Positions 53,533 to 61,000 of a stretch of DNA of 64,000 nt are shown here, piece by piece. The stretch comes from G963663775 sp963663775 (lineage in GTDB: Bacteria; Bacillota; Clostridia; Oscillospirales; Butyricicoccaceae). A program made the position numbers and the translations under genes. The stretch covers positions 2,542,001 through 2,606,000 of the forward strand of contig OY760624.1 of the NCBI GenBank assembly GCA_963663775.1, in the 5' to 3' direction. The notes under the pieces are model-generated. The model had not been told where the DNA came from and did no database searches. It saw only the letters and a program-made list of their open reading frames with translations. Position 1 is the stretch's first letter, and each line of letters starts with the position of its first letter.

Positions 53533-54393
53533 TTATTCCTCTCGATTTTGAATCCAATATTGCCGATAGCGTTTCGGTGACATGCCCGTCACTTTTGTGA
53601 AAAGGGTTGTGAAATAATTCGGATTATCATACCCCACCATTGCTGCAATCTGTGTCACAGAATTTTTCGTGTGGATAAGCAGGGTCTGTGCTTCTCCAAT
53701 GCGCCGACGAATCAAATACTGAATGGGTGAATATCCTGTGATTTTCTTAAACGCATGTGATAAATAGGACGCACTGATGCACAAATCCTCCGCCGCAGAT
53801 TCCACCGAAATGTCTTCCGCATAATGGCTATCGAAATATTGCTTGATATGCGCAAAAGTCAAAAAATCGGCGTCTGCCATCTCATTTTTGACGGGAATTT
53901 CACAAATCATCCCCAACAATGCGCATGTCAAATGCTCACAAATCTCAATAGCACGCCGTGCATATCCAGTAATCAGTCCATCCATGGTTTGAAACAACTG
54001 CGTCAGCATGGGTTCATAACTGCCACTATGCAAAACTGGTACTGCATCGCTTGGCAGCAAATGATTTTCCGGCAGACCAGGCATCTTCACCCCGCTCAAC
54101 CCACAACAATACACATGCAGGGTCGCATCCGGATGAGATACTTCATCATGCAGGGTATCGCTGTTGAAAATCAAGACATCGCCTTTTTGCGTTGTATATG
54201 CTCGATTGCCAATCACATATGTGCCGCAGCCTTCTGCAACGAATATAACCTCTAAGCGTTCCTGATGGCGATGCATTGCACGCGGCATAATAAAATCAAC
54301 TGGCACCGTGTTGCAAAAATATAAAAGCTTTGGCGGCACGATGGGGGCAGGGGCTGTGTGCATCGGATATTGATTCATAAAATATTGTACCAC
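53533..54393 (-). CDS. AraC-family transcriptional regulator (cupin + HTH)
   Basis: This 286-residue regulator has a cupin sensor (about 35-110, with HRHQERLEVIFVAEGCGTYV and KGDVLIFNSDTLHDEVSH) and a C-terminal AraC helix-turn-helix pair (about 185-280, with ISVESAAEDLCISASYLSHA and VTGMSPKRYRQYW). I use the GTG at 54393, which follows GGGGGT by about nine bases; an ATG five codons later is the alternative. It lies upstream of the IolE-like gene on the same strand and is its likely regulator. Confidence 0.9.
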   Translation of the reverse strand: MVQYFMNQYPMHTAPAPIVPPKLLYFCNTVPVDFIMPRAMHRHQERLEVIFVAEGCGTYVIGNRAYTTQKGDVLIFNSDTLHDEVSHPDATLHVYCCGLSGVKMPGLPENHLLPSDAVPVLHSGSYEPMLTQLFQTMDGLITGYARRAIEICEHLTCALLGMICEIPVKNEMADADFLTFAHIKQYFDSHYAEDISVESAAEDLCISASYLSHAFKKITGYSPIQYLIRRRIGEAQTLLIHTKNSVTQIAAMVGYDNPNYFTTLFTKVTGMSPKRYRQYWIQNREE

Positions 54394-54424
54394 AAAACAC
54401 TACCCCCTCACATATGCAGGTTCT

Positions 54425-54453
54425 ATTATATGCGAACGGCGTCAAAATTGCAA
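54425..54453 (-). promoter_or_regulatory. Promoter of the second AraC gene
   Basis: On the minus strand TTGCAA (54453-54448) and TATAAT (54430-54425) are 17 bases apart, about 32 bases before the GTG start. Confidence 0.8.
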
Positions 54454-54491
54454 GAATCCCATACCGCAATGAATGGGGCAGGGAATCACCC

Positions 54492-54899
54492 TCATTCTTC
54501 TTCTGGTGTGGTTTGCGCATCAAATTTTTTCAAATTTTCCTCAATCTTTAGCATATGGTCTTCATATCCGTCTATTTTCTTCCCTAAATATGCCAATGTT
54601 CCTTGTAATTCTTCGATTTTCTCGACTATTTGCTTCCTTTGCTCCAGCAAAAGGTCTTTTCTTGCCGCAACGCTTGCATCGCCTTGCTGAAACAAGCCCA
54701 CATATTCAATCAGCACTTCAATCGAAAGTCCTGCATTGCGCATGCACTTGATAAAATGCACCCAACGGCAATCTGCTTCTGTATATTCCCGATTGCCGCT
54801 TTTATTGCGAGCCACTGGGGGCAAGAGTCCAATTCGCTCATAATACCGCAGTGTATCCGCCGTCAATCCATATTCTTTGCCCACTTCTGCAATGGTCAT
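54492..54899 (-). CDS. MerR-family transcriptional regulator
   Basis: This 135-residue regulator has the MerR winged helix at the N-terminus (MTIAEVGKEYGLTADTLRYY, ERIGLLPPVARNKSGNREY) and a long dimerisation coiled coil (about 80-125). There is no cysteine cluster for a metal at the C-terminus, which fits the AdhR-like stress or aldehyde sensors better than metal sensors. A MerR-type promoter with a dyad lies directly upstream. The ATG at 54899 is preceded by AGGTG; an ATG at 54926 is less likely. Confidence 0.93.
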   Translation of the reverse strand: MTIAEVGKEYGLTADTLRYYERIGLLPPVARNKSGNREYTEADCRWVHFIKCMRNAGLSIEVLIEYVGLFQQGDASVAARKDLLLEQRKQIVEKIEELQGTLAYLGKKIDGYEDHMLKIEENLKKFDAQTTPEEE

Positions 54900-54965
54900 A
54901 AAGCACCTGTCCCTTCTCAAATCCATGTTTGAATTGCATGCCCGTATCGTCTATTCTTATCTGAT

Positions 54966-54996
54966 ATTTTATCACTTAAAGTTCACTCCAACGCAA
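54966..54996 (-). promoter_or_regulatory. MerR-type promoter with 19-bp spacer and central dyad
   Basis: On the minus strand TTGCGT (54996-54991) and TAAAAT (54971-54966) are separated by 19 bases, the elongated spacing typical of MerR-activated promoters. The spacer holds the dyad TTGGAGTGAACTTTAA (54991-54976), with the AGT-N2-ACT core of AdhR-like operators. This indicates autoregulation by the adjacent MerR protein. Confidence 0.8.
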
Positions 54997-55069
54997 GCAA
55001 AACCCGCAGGATTTTTTCACAAAAAATTCAGGTGTTTTTCCACTCCGCTTGCCTCTGCAAGATGCGTCC

Positions 55070-55480
55070 TTATGGTTTGAGCAAATGCAGGCAAACAAAA
55101 ACAACCACAGCAAACGCCAAAATGCGATGGATTTTCAGCCAAGCAAATACGTGTTTTTTGTGGAGATATGCACCATATCCGCCCAAAGCGGCAGCAGCCA
55201 ACAATATTCCAAGCGCAACCAGTCCCGTTCCGGAGAGTCTTACAAAATAAAACATGAGCAACGCATGCAAGATTGCAGCAACTGCTGTCATCATGCCCAC
55301 AGGTTTATGCCATTTCACAACAAGGCGCATCACCTTCATATAGCGGTCTTTCCATCGCTTTTTCTCCGTTGGAAGATGCGAAATAAACTTTCGGTATCCA
55401 AATTTCACAAAATAATTGCACAATAAAAGGATAAATCCCCAAACGGCTATCCATCCAAAAAGACCAGCAAATGCACGCAT
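55070..55480 (-). CDS. Small four-helix membrane protein with two HX13H pairs, putative diheme cytochrome b
   Basis: This 136-residue protein has four hydrophobic helices (about 9-25, 60-80, 86-105, 117-134). Helix two carries H58 and H72 and helix four carries H118 and H132, each pair exactly 14 positions apart. This is the heme-ligand pattern of ferric-reductase-like b-type cytochromes. It is much shorter than ferric reductases and has no flavin or NAD domain. I infer a diheme electron-transfer protein; the redox partner is unknown. The ATG at 55480 has AGG eight bases upstream. The MerR gene follows downstream. Confidence 0.6.
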   Translation of the reverse strand: MRAFAGLFGWIAVWGFILLLCNYFVKFGYRKFISHLPTEKKRWKDRYMKVMRLVVKWHKPVGMMTAVAAILHALLMFYFVRLSGTGLVALGILLAAAALGGYGAYLHKKHVFAWLKIHRILAFAVVVFVCLHLLKP

Positions 55481-55530
55481 AAACAACACCTCACATCAAC
55501 AGCTGCTCGAAACTTCTATTTATGAATACT

Positions 55531-55558
55531 AGTATACACGGCTCCTCCCAAATTGCAA
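55531..55558 (-). promoter_or_regulatory. Promoter of the putative diheme protein
   Basis: On the minus strand TTGCAA (55558-55553) and TATACT (55536-55531) are 16 bases apart, about 50 bases before the ATG. Confidence 0.7.
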
Positions 55559-55599
55559 GGCGCAACCGTCCCAAAACGCTATATTAAGAACCCCGATTC

Positions 55600-56826
55600 T
55601 TATTTTCTCCTGCCGACCTGAAACAATTGCATCCGCTCTAAATTGCGGCTGCGTGCGGTGGCTTTGCGCAAAATCGCCGCCGCCGAGGTGTTGCGAACCA
55701 CTCGATTATTATACAGAAATCGAAACAGCGTACCGGCCCATAATGCCGGCCACAAACCATATATTTTCCGTGCCCTTGGGTAGTTCAGACACATTTGATG
55801 ATGAAATTCCCGCACATAGTCCCTAATATGCGTTCCCCGCATCATCACCATGCGCTCTTTTCCCGACTTGCCGAATTCCTCCGCTTCCAGTATTTCTAGC
55901 ATCAACTCCTCTACCGATGCTTCCGCCACCGCATTTGCTGAAAAAAATGGGACTCGCGCCACATCCAATCCCAAATAGCGCACACATACGGCTGTCACTT
56001 GCTCTAGGAAGCCATCTAGCCCCGTATCCTCCACCAGCTGCAGAAAATGCTGCACCTCTGCCGATGCAACCGCTCGATTCCAGAACACCACCCAGTCACA
56101 CAGCAGTTTGATGCCAAATCCCGCTCGCAGAAAATGCTGTAGCATGTGCAGCAGTAAATAAAAGGCGTGATACGCATCCGTCGGCACAGGCAGCAGACTT
56201 CCCAAAATTTCCTGTTCCTGCGTATGTGCGCAAAAGGTGACAGACAAGCGTTCCAGATACTGATTGATGCTCTGGTTGTCAAACGGCTCCGCTAACGTGG
56301 TATGTATCTCAATCTCAATGCCATCTTTGCCCTGAAAAACAACGTGATGATTTGATGCCTGCTGTTCTTTGCATTGAAATCCATGCTGCTCTAAAACCGT
56401 GCGTGTTTTTGCAAAGTCCTGTGCTTTTGGCACCAACAAATCCACATCGCCGGATTTCCGCAGCTCTGGTGTCGGATAGAGATTTGCCGTTGCCGCCCCC
56501 TTGAGCACAACCACTGCCACCGCCTCTCTTTGCAGCAGCTGCACAATATAGTTGGTCAGATACAACAGCCGATAACTTCGCATGACTGTTTGGCGGCTGA
56601 TGGACTGCACCTGCTGGAACAAATACCGAGGCATAGCAGCTTCCTGCTCCAACACATCATACAGCAACGGCAGTATCGCATGCTTGTTGGCGTACCCAAA
56701 AACCTGCACCCACTGCGGCTTTGTAAGTTTATGCTCGTTTGATGGTTGCACTTCTGGTTTCCCGACCAGTGCCTGCTTTATAATCGACAGCAAAAATCGC
56801 TGTTCCACGGATAATTTTTCGTTCAT
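55600..56826 (-). CDS. Uncharacterised nucleotidyltransferase family protein
   Basis: This 408-residue protein fits the uncharacterised nucleotidyltransferase family (Pfam PF14907 type). The core VVLKGAATANLYPTPELRKS is followed by GDVDLLVPKAQDF, giving the catalytic DxD of the polymerase-beta-like fold. VVFQGKDGIEIEIHT supplies a further acidic pair. The C-terminal half is helical. These proteins often occur in capsule and exopolysaccharide loci with unknown substrates. The ATG overlaps the flippase stop by one base (TGATG), so translation is coupled. A longer frame to 57126 lies within the flippase gene. Confidence 0.82.
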   Translation of the reverse strand: MNEKLSVEQRFLLSIIKQALVGKPEVQPSNEHKLTKPQWVQVFGYANKHAILPLLYDVLEQEAAMPRYLFQQVQSISRQTVMRSYRLLYLTNYIVQLLQREAVAVVVLKGAATANLYPTPELRKSGDVDLLVPKAQDFAKTRTVLEQHGFQCKEQQASNHHVVFQGKDGIEIEIHTTLAEPFDNQSINQYLERLSVTFCAHTQEQEILGSLLPVPTDAYHAFYLLLHMLQHFLRAGFGIKLLCDWVVFWNRAVASAEVQHFLQLVEDTGLDGFLEQVTAVCVRYLGLDVARVPFFSANAVAEASVEELMLEILEAEEFGKSGKERMVMMRGTHIRDYVREFHHQMCLNYPRARKIYGLWPALWAGTLFRFLYNNRVVRNTSAAAILRKATARSRNLERMQLFQVGRRK

Positions 56827-58364
56827 CAAACCCTCTTCTTTCTGTGTTTCCAAACGCTGCACGCTTTTCGCCAAACAAACTGAAACGCTTGTGTTTTCAT
56901 ATACAGGCACAGCAGCAGGATATTGGGCACTGTTACGCAAATGAAAAGCTTTTTGCAGAAAAGCACCCAAAAGCTCCCTCGCATATGGCTGCATAAAAAA
57001 TCGCTCATCCACCAAATCCCGCCCATGGCGGCGATATATCCGACATAGTGCAGATAATATCCCTTGCTGGACGCATGCAGATATTTTTGATAAAGCACGA
57101 ATGGCTCGAGCCAAACAGATGTACAAAGCATGCTGAGCAGTGTGCCTAAAAACACCCCGATTGTACCGAATTGTTTCACCAAAACAATGGAAAGAAGCAA
57201 ATTTACCCCTGACTCTGCCAGTGCGATATAACGGTCAAACCAAAACAATCCCAAGGAATCCCGAAATACCAGCGTTGCATCCTTCAGTCCGCTGATGAAA
57301 AAGCAGATGCAGAGCACCAGCACAATCTCTTTTGCAAACAGGTAGTTTTCTCCGAAACTAATCTCCACAAATGGATTTATCATCTCATATAGACAGATTG
57401 CGCACACGCCATACATCCACTGCGCCACAAACGTGGTGGACTCATACACCAAGCGGACTTTTTGCGGTGCTTCTGTCGCTCCCAAGTTGCCTACACTGGC
57501 CGCAATCCCCTGAAAGACCTGTTCGACAATCTGGCTGATGGATTTGATAATCAAAAAATAATTGGAATAATATCCTACCCCGACAATGCCCACATATGCC
57601 GACAAAATGAGATTGTCTGTATTATTCATCGCAACTCTGCCGATTTTATGCATGAACAAGGCACGAACATTGCGAAAAATCGCTTTTTCCTGCGGTTGGC
57701 TCAGCGGTGTCACCGAACGGTCTTTGAGAAATGGATACAGCTGATTTGCCTTTGCAGAAATGCACAGGTTGCTCCCCAACGTACACAGAATATAGACGAT
57801 TAGGAACAAAATAAAGTTTTTTGTGCACAGCAGTACTATAATCTGCAACATGTCCTGCAGCAGCCAGAAGCTTGTCTGATACAATACGCCAATATAATAC
57901 AGCTGGTGCGCATCTATCAAGGTCTTCTTATAAATCAGCAAATAGGACAAACAGGAGTTGCACAGATACAGCAGATAAATGACTGTCAAATGCGCTACAT
58001 CCGGTTTGTTTTTGATCAGCGTATCCAGCAGCGGCAGCAGCGCCAAGCCCGCAGCAGCAACCGCCGCCGCCACAATCCGATAATACCGGCGATATGCCTG
58101 CATCAAGGACTTTTGCTGCTCTATATTCTGTTCTGCAATGGGACGATACAAGGTATAGGTAATGGCTGTTTCGACGCCCAATTCAGACAAAGACAGTACA
58201 TTCAGAATATCCAAAAACAGTCCATTGATGCCCACATAGCTTTGGCTCAGCGTGTGGGTAAACACGACACGTGTCAGAAACCCCATCAAAATGGCTGCCA
58301 TGCGCAGCAAAACAGAAACATATGTATTTTTGACGGAATTTTCGGTTCTGCTGTATTGCTTCAC
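56826..58364 (-). CDS. Wzx-like polysaccharide flippase
   Basis: This membrane protein of about 512 residues has some 12-14 helices and resembles PST/Wzx exporters. The N-terminal segment VKNTYVSVLLRMAAILMGFL leads into RVVFTHTLSQSYVGINGLFL, and the middle has MHKIGRVAMNNTDNLILSAY. It would flip lipid-linked oligosaccharide repeat units across the membrane. The start is the GTG at 58364, nine bases after GGAGG; a TTG at 58394 overlaps the upstream gene and is less likely. It lies between the Stealth gene and the nucleotidyltransferase. Confidence 0.9.
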   Translation of the reverse strand: MKQYSRTENSVKNTYVSVLLRMAAILMGFLTRVVFTHTLSQSYVGINGLFLDILNVLSLSELGVETAITYTLYRPIAEQNIEQQKSLMQAYRRYYRIVAAAVAAAGLALLPLLDTLIKNKPDVAHLTVIYLLYLCNSCLSYLLIYKKTLIDAHQLYYIGVLYQTSFWLLQDMLQIIVLLCTKNFILFLIVYILCTLGSNLCISAKANQLYPFLKDRSVTPLSQPQEKAIFRNVRALFMHKIGRVAMNNTDNLILSAYVGIVGVGYYSNYFLIIKSISQIVEQVFQGIAASVGNLGATEAPQKVRLVYESTTFVAQWMYGVCAICLYEMINPFVEISFGENYLFAKEIVLVLCICFFISGLKDATLVFRDSLGLFWFDRYIALAESGVNLLLSIVLVKQFGTIGVFLGTLLSMLCTSVWLEPFVLYQKYLHASSKGYYLHYVGYIAAMGGIWWMSDFLCSHMRGSFWVLFCKKLFICVTVPNILLLCLYMKTQAFQFVWRKACSVWKHRKKRV

Positions 58365-58383
58365 AAAAGGTATCCTCCAATAA

Positions 58384-59394
58384 TCAGCGCTCAAACTGGG
58401 ATTTATTTGGAAAAACGGATGCGAATGCCTGCTGCAACTGCGCTTTCACAGCGACATAGTCCACCGCAGAATTGGCATCATTGATGCAAATCATCTTCAT
58501 CCGCTGCTTTCGAATGGTATCCAGCAGTTTTCGGTTATCATTCTGTAGCTCAAAATAGCGCAAATCCTTGGCAATATTTTTGGCATGAAACTGTCCGCTC
58601 AGCTTCTGCCACTCCCGCAGCAGGTATTGATTCACATCCTCTTTGCTCCGAAACCGATGCTGGCACACAGCTGAAAGGCAATCCGCCTCCCGCTCCCACA
58701 CCTGCCGATAGGTTTCTTTGCGCAGCGGAGCTGCCCCGTGCACCGTGTAAAATCCTGTGAATAACGGAAACGCCAGTTCCAGCAGATTATATAGCAAGTA
58801 CAGCGGAGGATACCTCAAATGATAATAGTGCAGCGGCTGTGACCGCACGTTTCTGCGCTTTTGAAAATACTTTGCCAAAATTGCAGTATTGTTGAGAAAA
58901 ACATATGCCATAATGGGATTTTCCGGCTTTAGCACAATCGGTTGAAATGCCAGCATATCGCACGGCAGACCCCCCACAAAAAAATCTTCTGCCTGCACCG
59001 ACTGGGTTAAAAACATATCATCGTTAAAATAGACAAAATGCTCTGCCAAATCCGGGATTCGATGAAAGTTCAGTTCAATGGTATTGGCATTGAAGGTCGG
59101 CAAAAACGCCTGCGGGATAAACTCCCGATGATTTACAACGCAGAGCTTTGGATGCGCCAGCTGCAGCCATTCCGGAATTTGTCCGCAGGTGACAAAATGA
59201 ATTTTCCGCACCCATGGTGCGTATTTTTCGACACCACGAAACCAATAACGCAGGGTATCCCAATTGCGATACCGTTCGATGCGACTGTCCCCTGCTGTTT
59301 CCTTCTCATATTGTTGTTTCTGCACACGCCATGCGTGATCTGTTTCATCTACCCAAGCAATTACAAAATCGATGGGATACTCTGCCTGCGGCAC
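58384..59394 (-). CDS. Stealth-family sugar-phosphate transferase
   Basis: This 336-residue protein has the Stealth conserved regions. Region 1 is IDFVIAWVDETDHAW at residues 8-22. Region 2 includes YRNWDTLRYWFRGVEKYAPW and IHFVTCGQIPEWL, then HREFIPQAFLPTFNANTIE and YFNDDMFLT, with the acidic residues of the catalytic core. The family links sugars by phosphodiesters in capsular polymers and is related to animal GlcNAc-1-phosphotransferase. The GTG start follows GGGGG by seven bases. It heads a Stealth-flippase-nucleotidyltransferase operon. Confidence 0.93.
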   Translation of the reverse strand: MPQAEYPIDFVIAWVDETDHAWRVQKQQYEKETAGDSRIERYRNWDTLRYWFRGVEKYAPWVRKIHFVTCGQIPEWLQLAHPKLCVVNHREFIPQAFLPTFNANTIELNFHRIPDLAEHFVYFNDDMFLTQSVQAEDFFVGGLPCDMLAFQPIVLKPENPIMAYVFLNNTAILAKYFQKRRNVRSQPLHYYHLRYPPLYLLYNLLELAFPLFTGFYTVHGAAPLRKETYRQVWEREADCLSAVCQHRFRSKEDVNQYLLREWQKLSGQFHAKNIAKDLRYFELQNDNRKLLDTIRKQRMKMICINDANSAVDYVAVKAQLQQAFASVFPNKSQFER

Positions 59395-59436
59395 CGCACT
59401 TCCCCCTAGTCTTCCCTCTCATTTTTCGTCGAACAG

Positions 59437-59465
59437 TGGATTTTTCTGCCCCAATCTGGTATACT
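59437..59465 (+). promoter_or_regulatory. Promoter of the first DUF4832 gene
   Basis: TGGATT (59437-59442) and TATACT (59460-59465) are separated by 17 bases, and TGG directly before the -10 makes it an extended -10. The -35 is weak. The gene starts about 93 bases downstream. Confidence 0.6.
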
Positions 59466-59557
59466 GTCCCAGATAACCAAACCCTGTTTCCTCCATGCCT
59501 GCGCCGCTTCACAATAACCGCCGCAGGGGACATCCATCTATCATCACGAGGTATGTT

Positions 59558-61000
59558 ATGCATCCAGAGAACGCACACAAACGCCGCGCCCTGCTTGGTG
59601 CGCTTTCCCTATTTTTCCTTATCCTTGCCTTGGCAGGGGTGTATCATCTGTATTTTCGCACCGATTGGACCCCTGCGGCATACACAGAAACCGCTGATGC
59701 ACTGTCAAATCCCTATTGCGGGTGGTATCATCTCTATGGCTATCAGATTGCCGATGACCGCAGCTATACCCCTGCAGAGATTCAATACAGCTATCAGGAC
59801 GATGTTGATACCCGTCTGGCGTTGTTGGAATTCAACCTCCAAAGTTATCGCAATGGCACTATGAGCGATGCCGCCCTGCAGCAAGTGGACACCATTTTGT
59901 CCTGCTGGGAGCAAACCCACAAGACCCTGCTTGTGCGCTTTGTGTATGATTGGGATGGTCACGCATCCGATACCGAACCGCAATCCCTGCCTATTATTCT
60001 GGAGCACATGTCTCAGCTCAGCACCATCATCAACCGCCACACCGCTTCGATTTACATGCTGCAAGGCATTTTTATCGGGAACTATGGCGAAATGCACGGT
60101 TCTGCCTTCGCCGCTCCCGCAACTGCTGCGCAGTTGCTTGCACATCTGGCGCAAGTCACCGACCCCTCGATTTTTCTCTCGGTTCGAACCCCTGCACAAT
60201 GGCGGGTGCTGACCGATTCTGCCAACCCCATCGGCGAGGCAACGGCATTTTCTGCCGCCCTCTCCGCACGTGTTGGTCTTTTTAACGATGGCATGCTGGG
60301 GTCTGAAAGCGACTGCGGCACGTATGCGGGTTCTGCTGATGATACCGCATCCGTCTGGGGACAGCGTGTCCGCACCGCCGAGCTTGCATTTCAAAATCAA
60401 CTGTGCCGTTATGTTCCAAACGGCGGCGAGGTCATTCTCCCCAATGCCTACAATGATTTAGCGCCCGCCATTGCGGCACTCCGACAAATGCACGTGTCCT
60501 ATCTCAACAGCGGATATGACCCTGCGGTTTTGGACAAATGGCGTGCTAGTGTTTACACCGGTGACGATGTGTTTCAAGGATGCAGCGGCTACGAGTACAT
60601 CTCCTGCCATCTGGGCTATCGCTATGTGCTGCGCTCTTCCGCCCTGCGCTTTCATACATTTTGGAACAAGTCTGCACAGCTGACCATTCAGCTTGAAAAT
60701 GTCGGCTTTGCAAACAGTTACAAACCATTCACCGTTTCTGTTTTACTGCAAAACACACAAACCAATGAAACCAAAACGCTTCTGATAGACACGGACACCC
60801 GCGACTGGCTGCCAACTGCACCCATCCAGCTCACCGTCCCGCTGGATGTCCGCACCTATGGCGTTGGAAAATATACCCTGTCCTTTTGCATCACCGATGC
60901 GCAGACCAATATGCCGATTGCCCTTGCCAATGCGGATGCTGCTCCCGCCGTTGGCTATCCGTTAGGCACGCTTACGGTGCAGAAGACACCCCAAAAATAG
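59558..61000 (+). CDS. DUF4832 family protein with N-terminal membrane anchor
   Basis: This 480-residue protein starts with a basic stretch and one hydrophobic helix (about 11-32, LLGALSLFFLILALAGVYHL), so the rest should be extracellular. The following sequence matches the DUF4874/DUF4832 arrangement, probably a glycoside-hydrolase-like barrel plus a beta domain: NPYCGWYHLYGY, GIFIGNYGEMHGS, LFNDGMLGSESDCGTY, YVPNGGEV and HVSYLNSGYDPAVLDKW. The function is unknown, though a glycan-active role is plausible. The ATG at 59558 follows GAGG by six bases. It converges on and overlaps a second DUF4832 gene by 39 bases. Confidence 0.85.
   Translation: MHPENAHKRRALLGALSLFFLILALAGVYHLYFRTDWTPAAYTETADALSNPYCGWYHLYGYQIADDRSYTPAEIQYSYQDDVDTRLALLEFNLQSYRNGTMSDAALQQVDTILSCWEQTHKTLLVRFVYDWDGHASDTEPQSLPIILEHMSQLSTIINRHTASIYMLQGIFIGNYGEMHGSAFAAPATAAQLLAHLAQVTDPSIFLSVRTPAQWRVLTDSANPIGEATAFSAALSARVGLFNDGMLGSESDCGTYAGSADDTASVWGQRVRTAELAFQNQLCRYVPNGGEVILPNAYNDLAPAIAALRQMHVSYLNSGYDPAVLDKWRASVYTGDDVFQGCSGYEYISCHLGYRYVLRSSALRFHTFWNKSAQLTIQLENVGFANSYKPFTVSVLLQNTQTNETKTLLIDTDTRDWLPTAPIQLTVPLDVRTYGVGKYTLSFCITDAQTNMPIALANADAAPAVGYPLGTLTVQKTPQK

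Noticed and set aside
52764..53600. 278-codon plus-strand frame over the IolE-like gene and the AraC 3' end
   Set aside because: It spans a terminator and two assigned genes on the other strand and resembles nothing.
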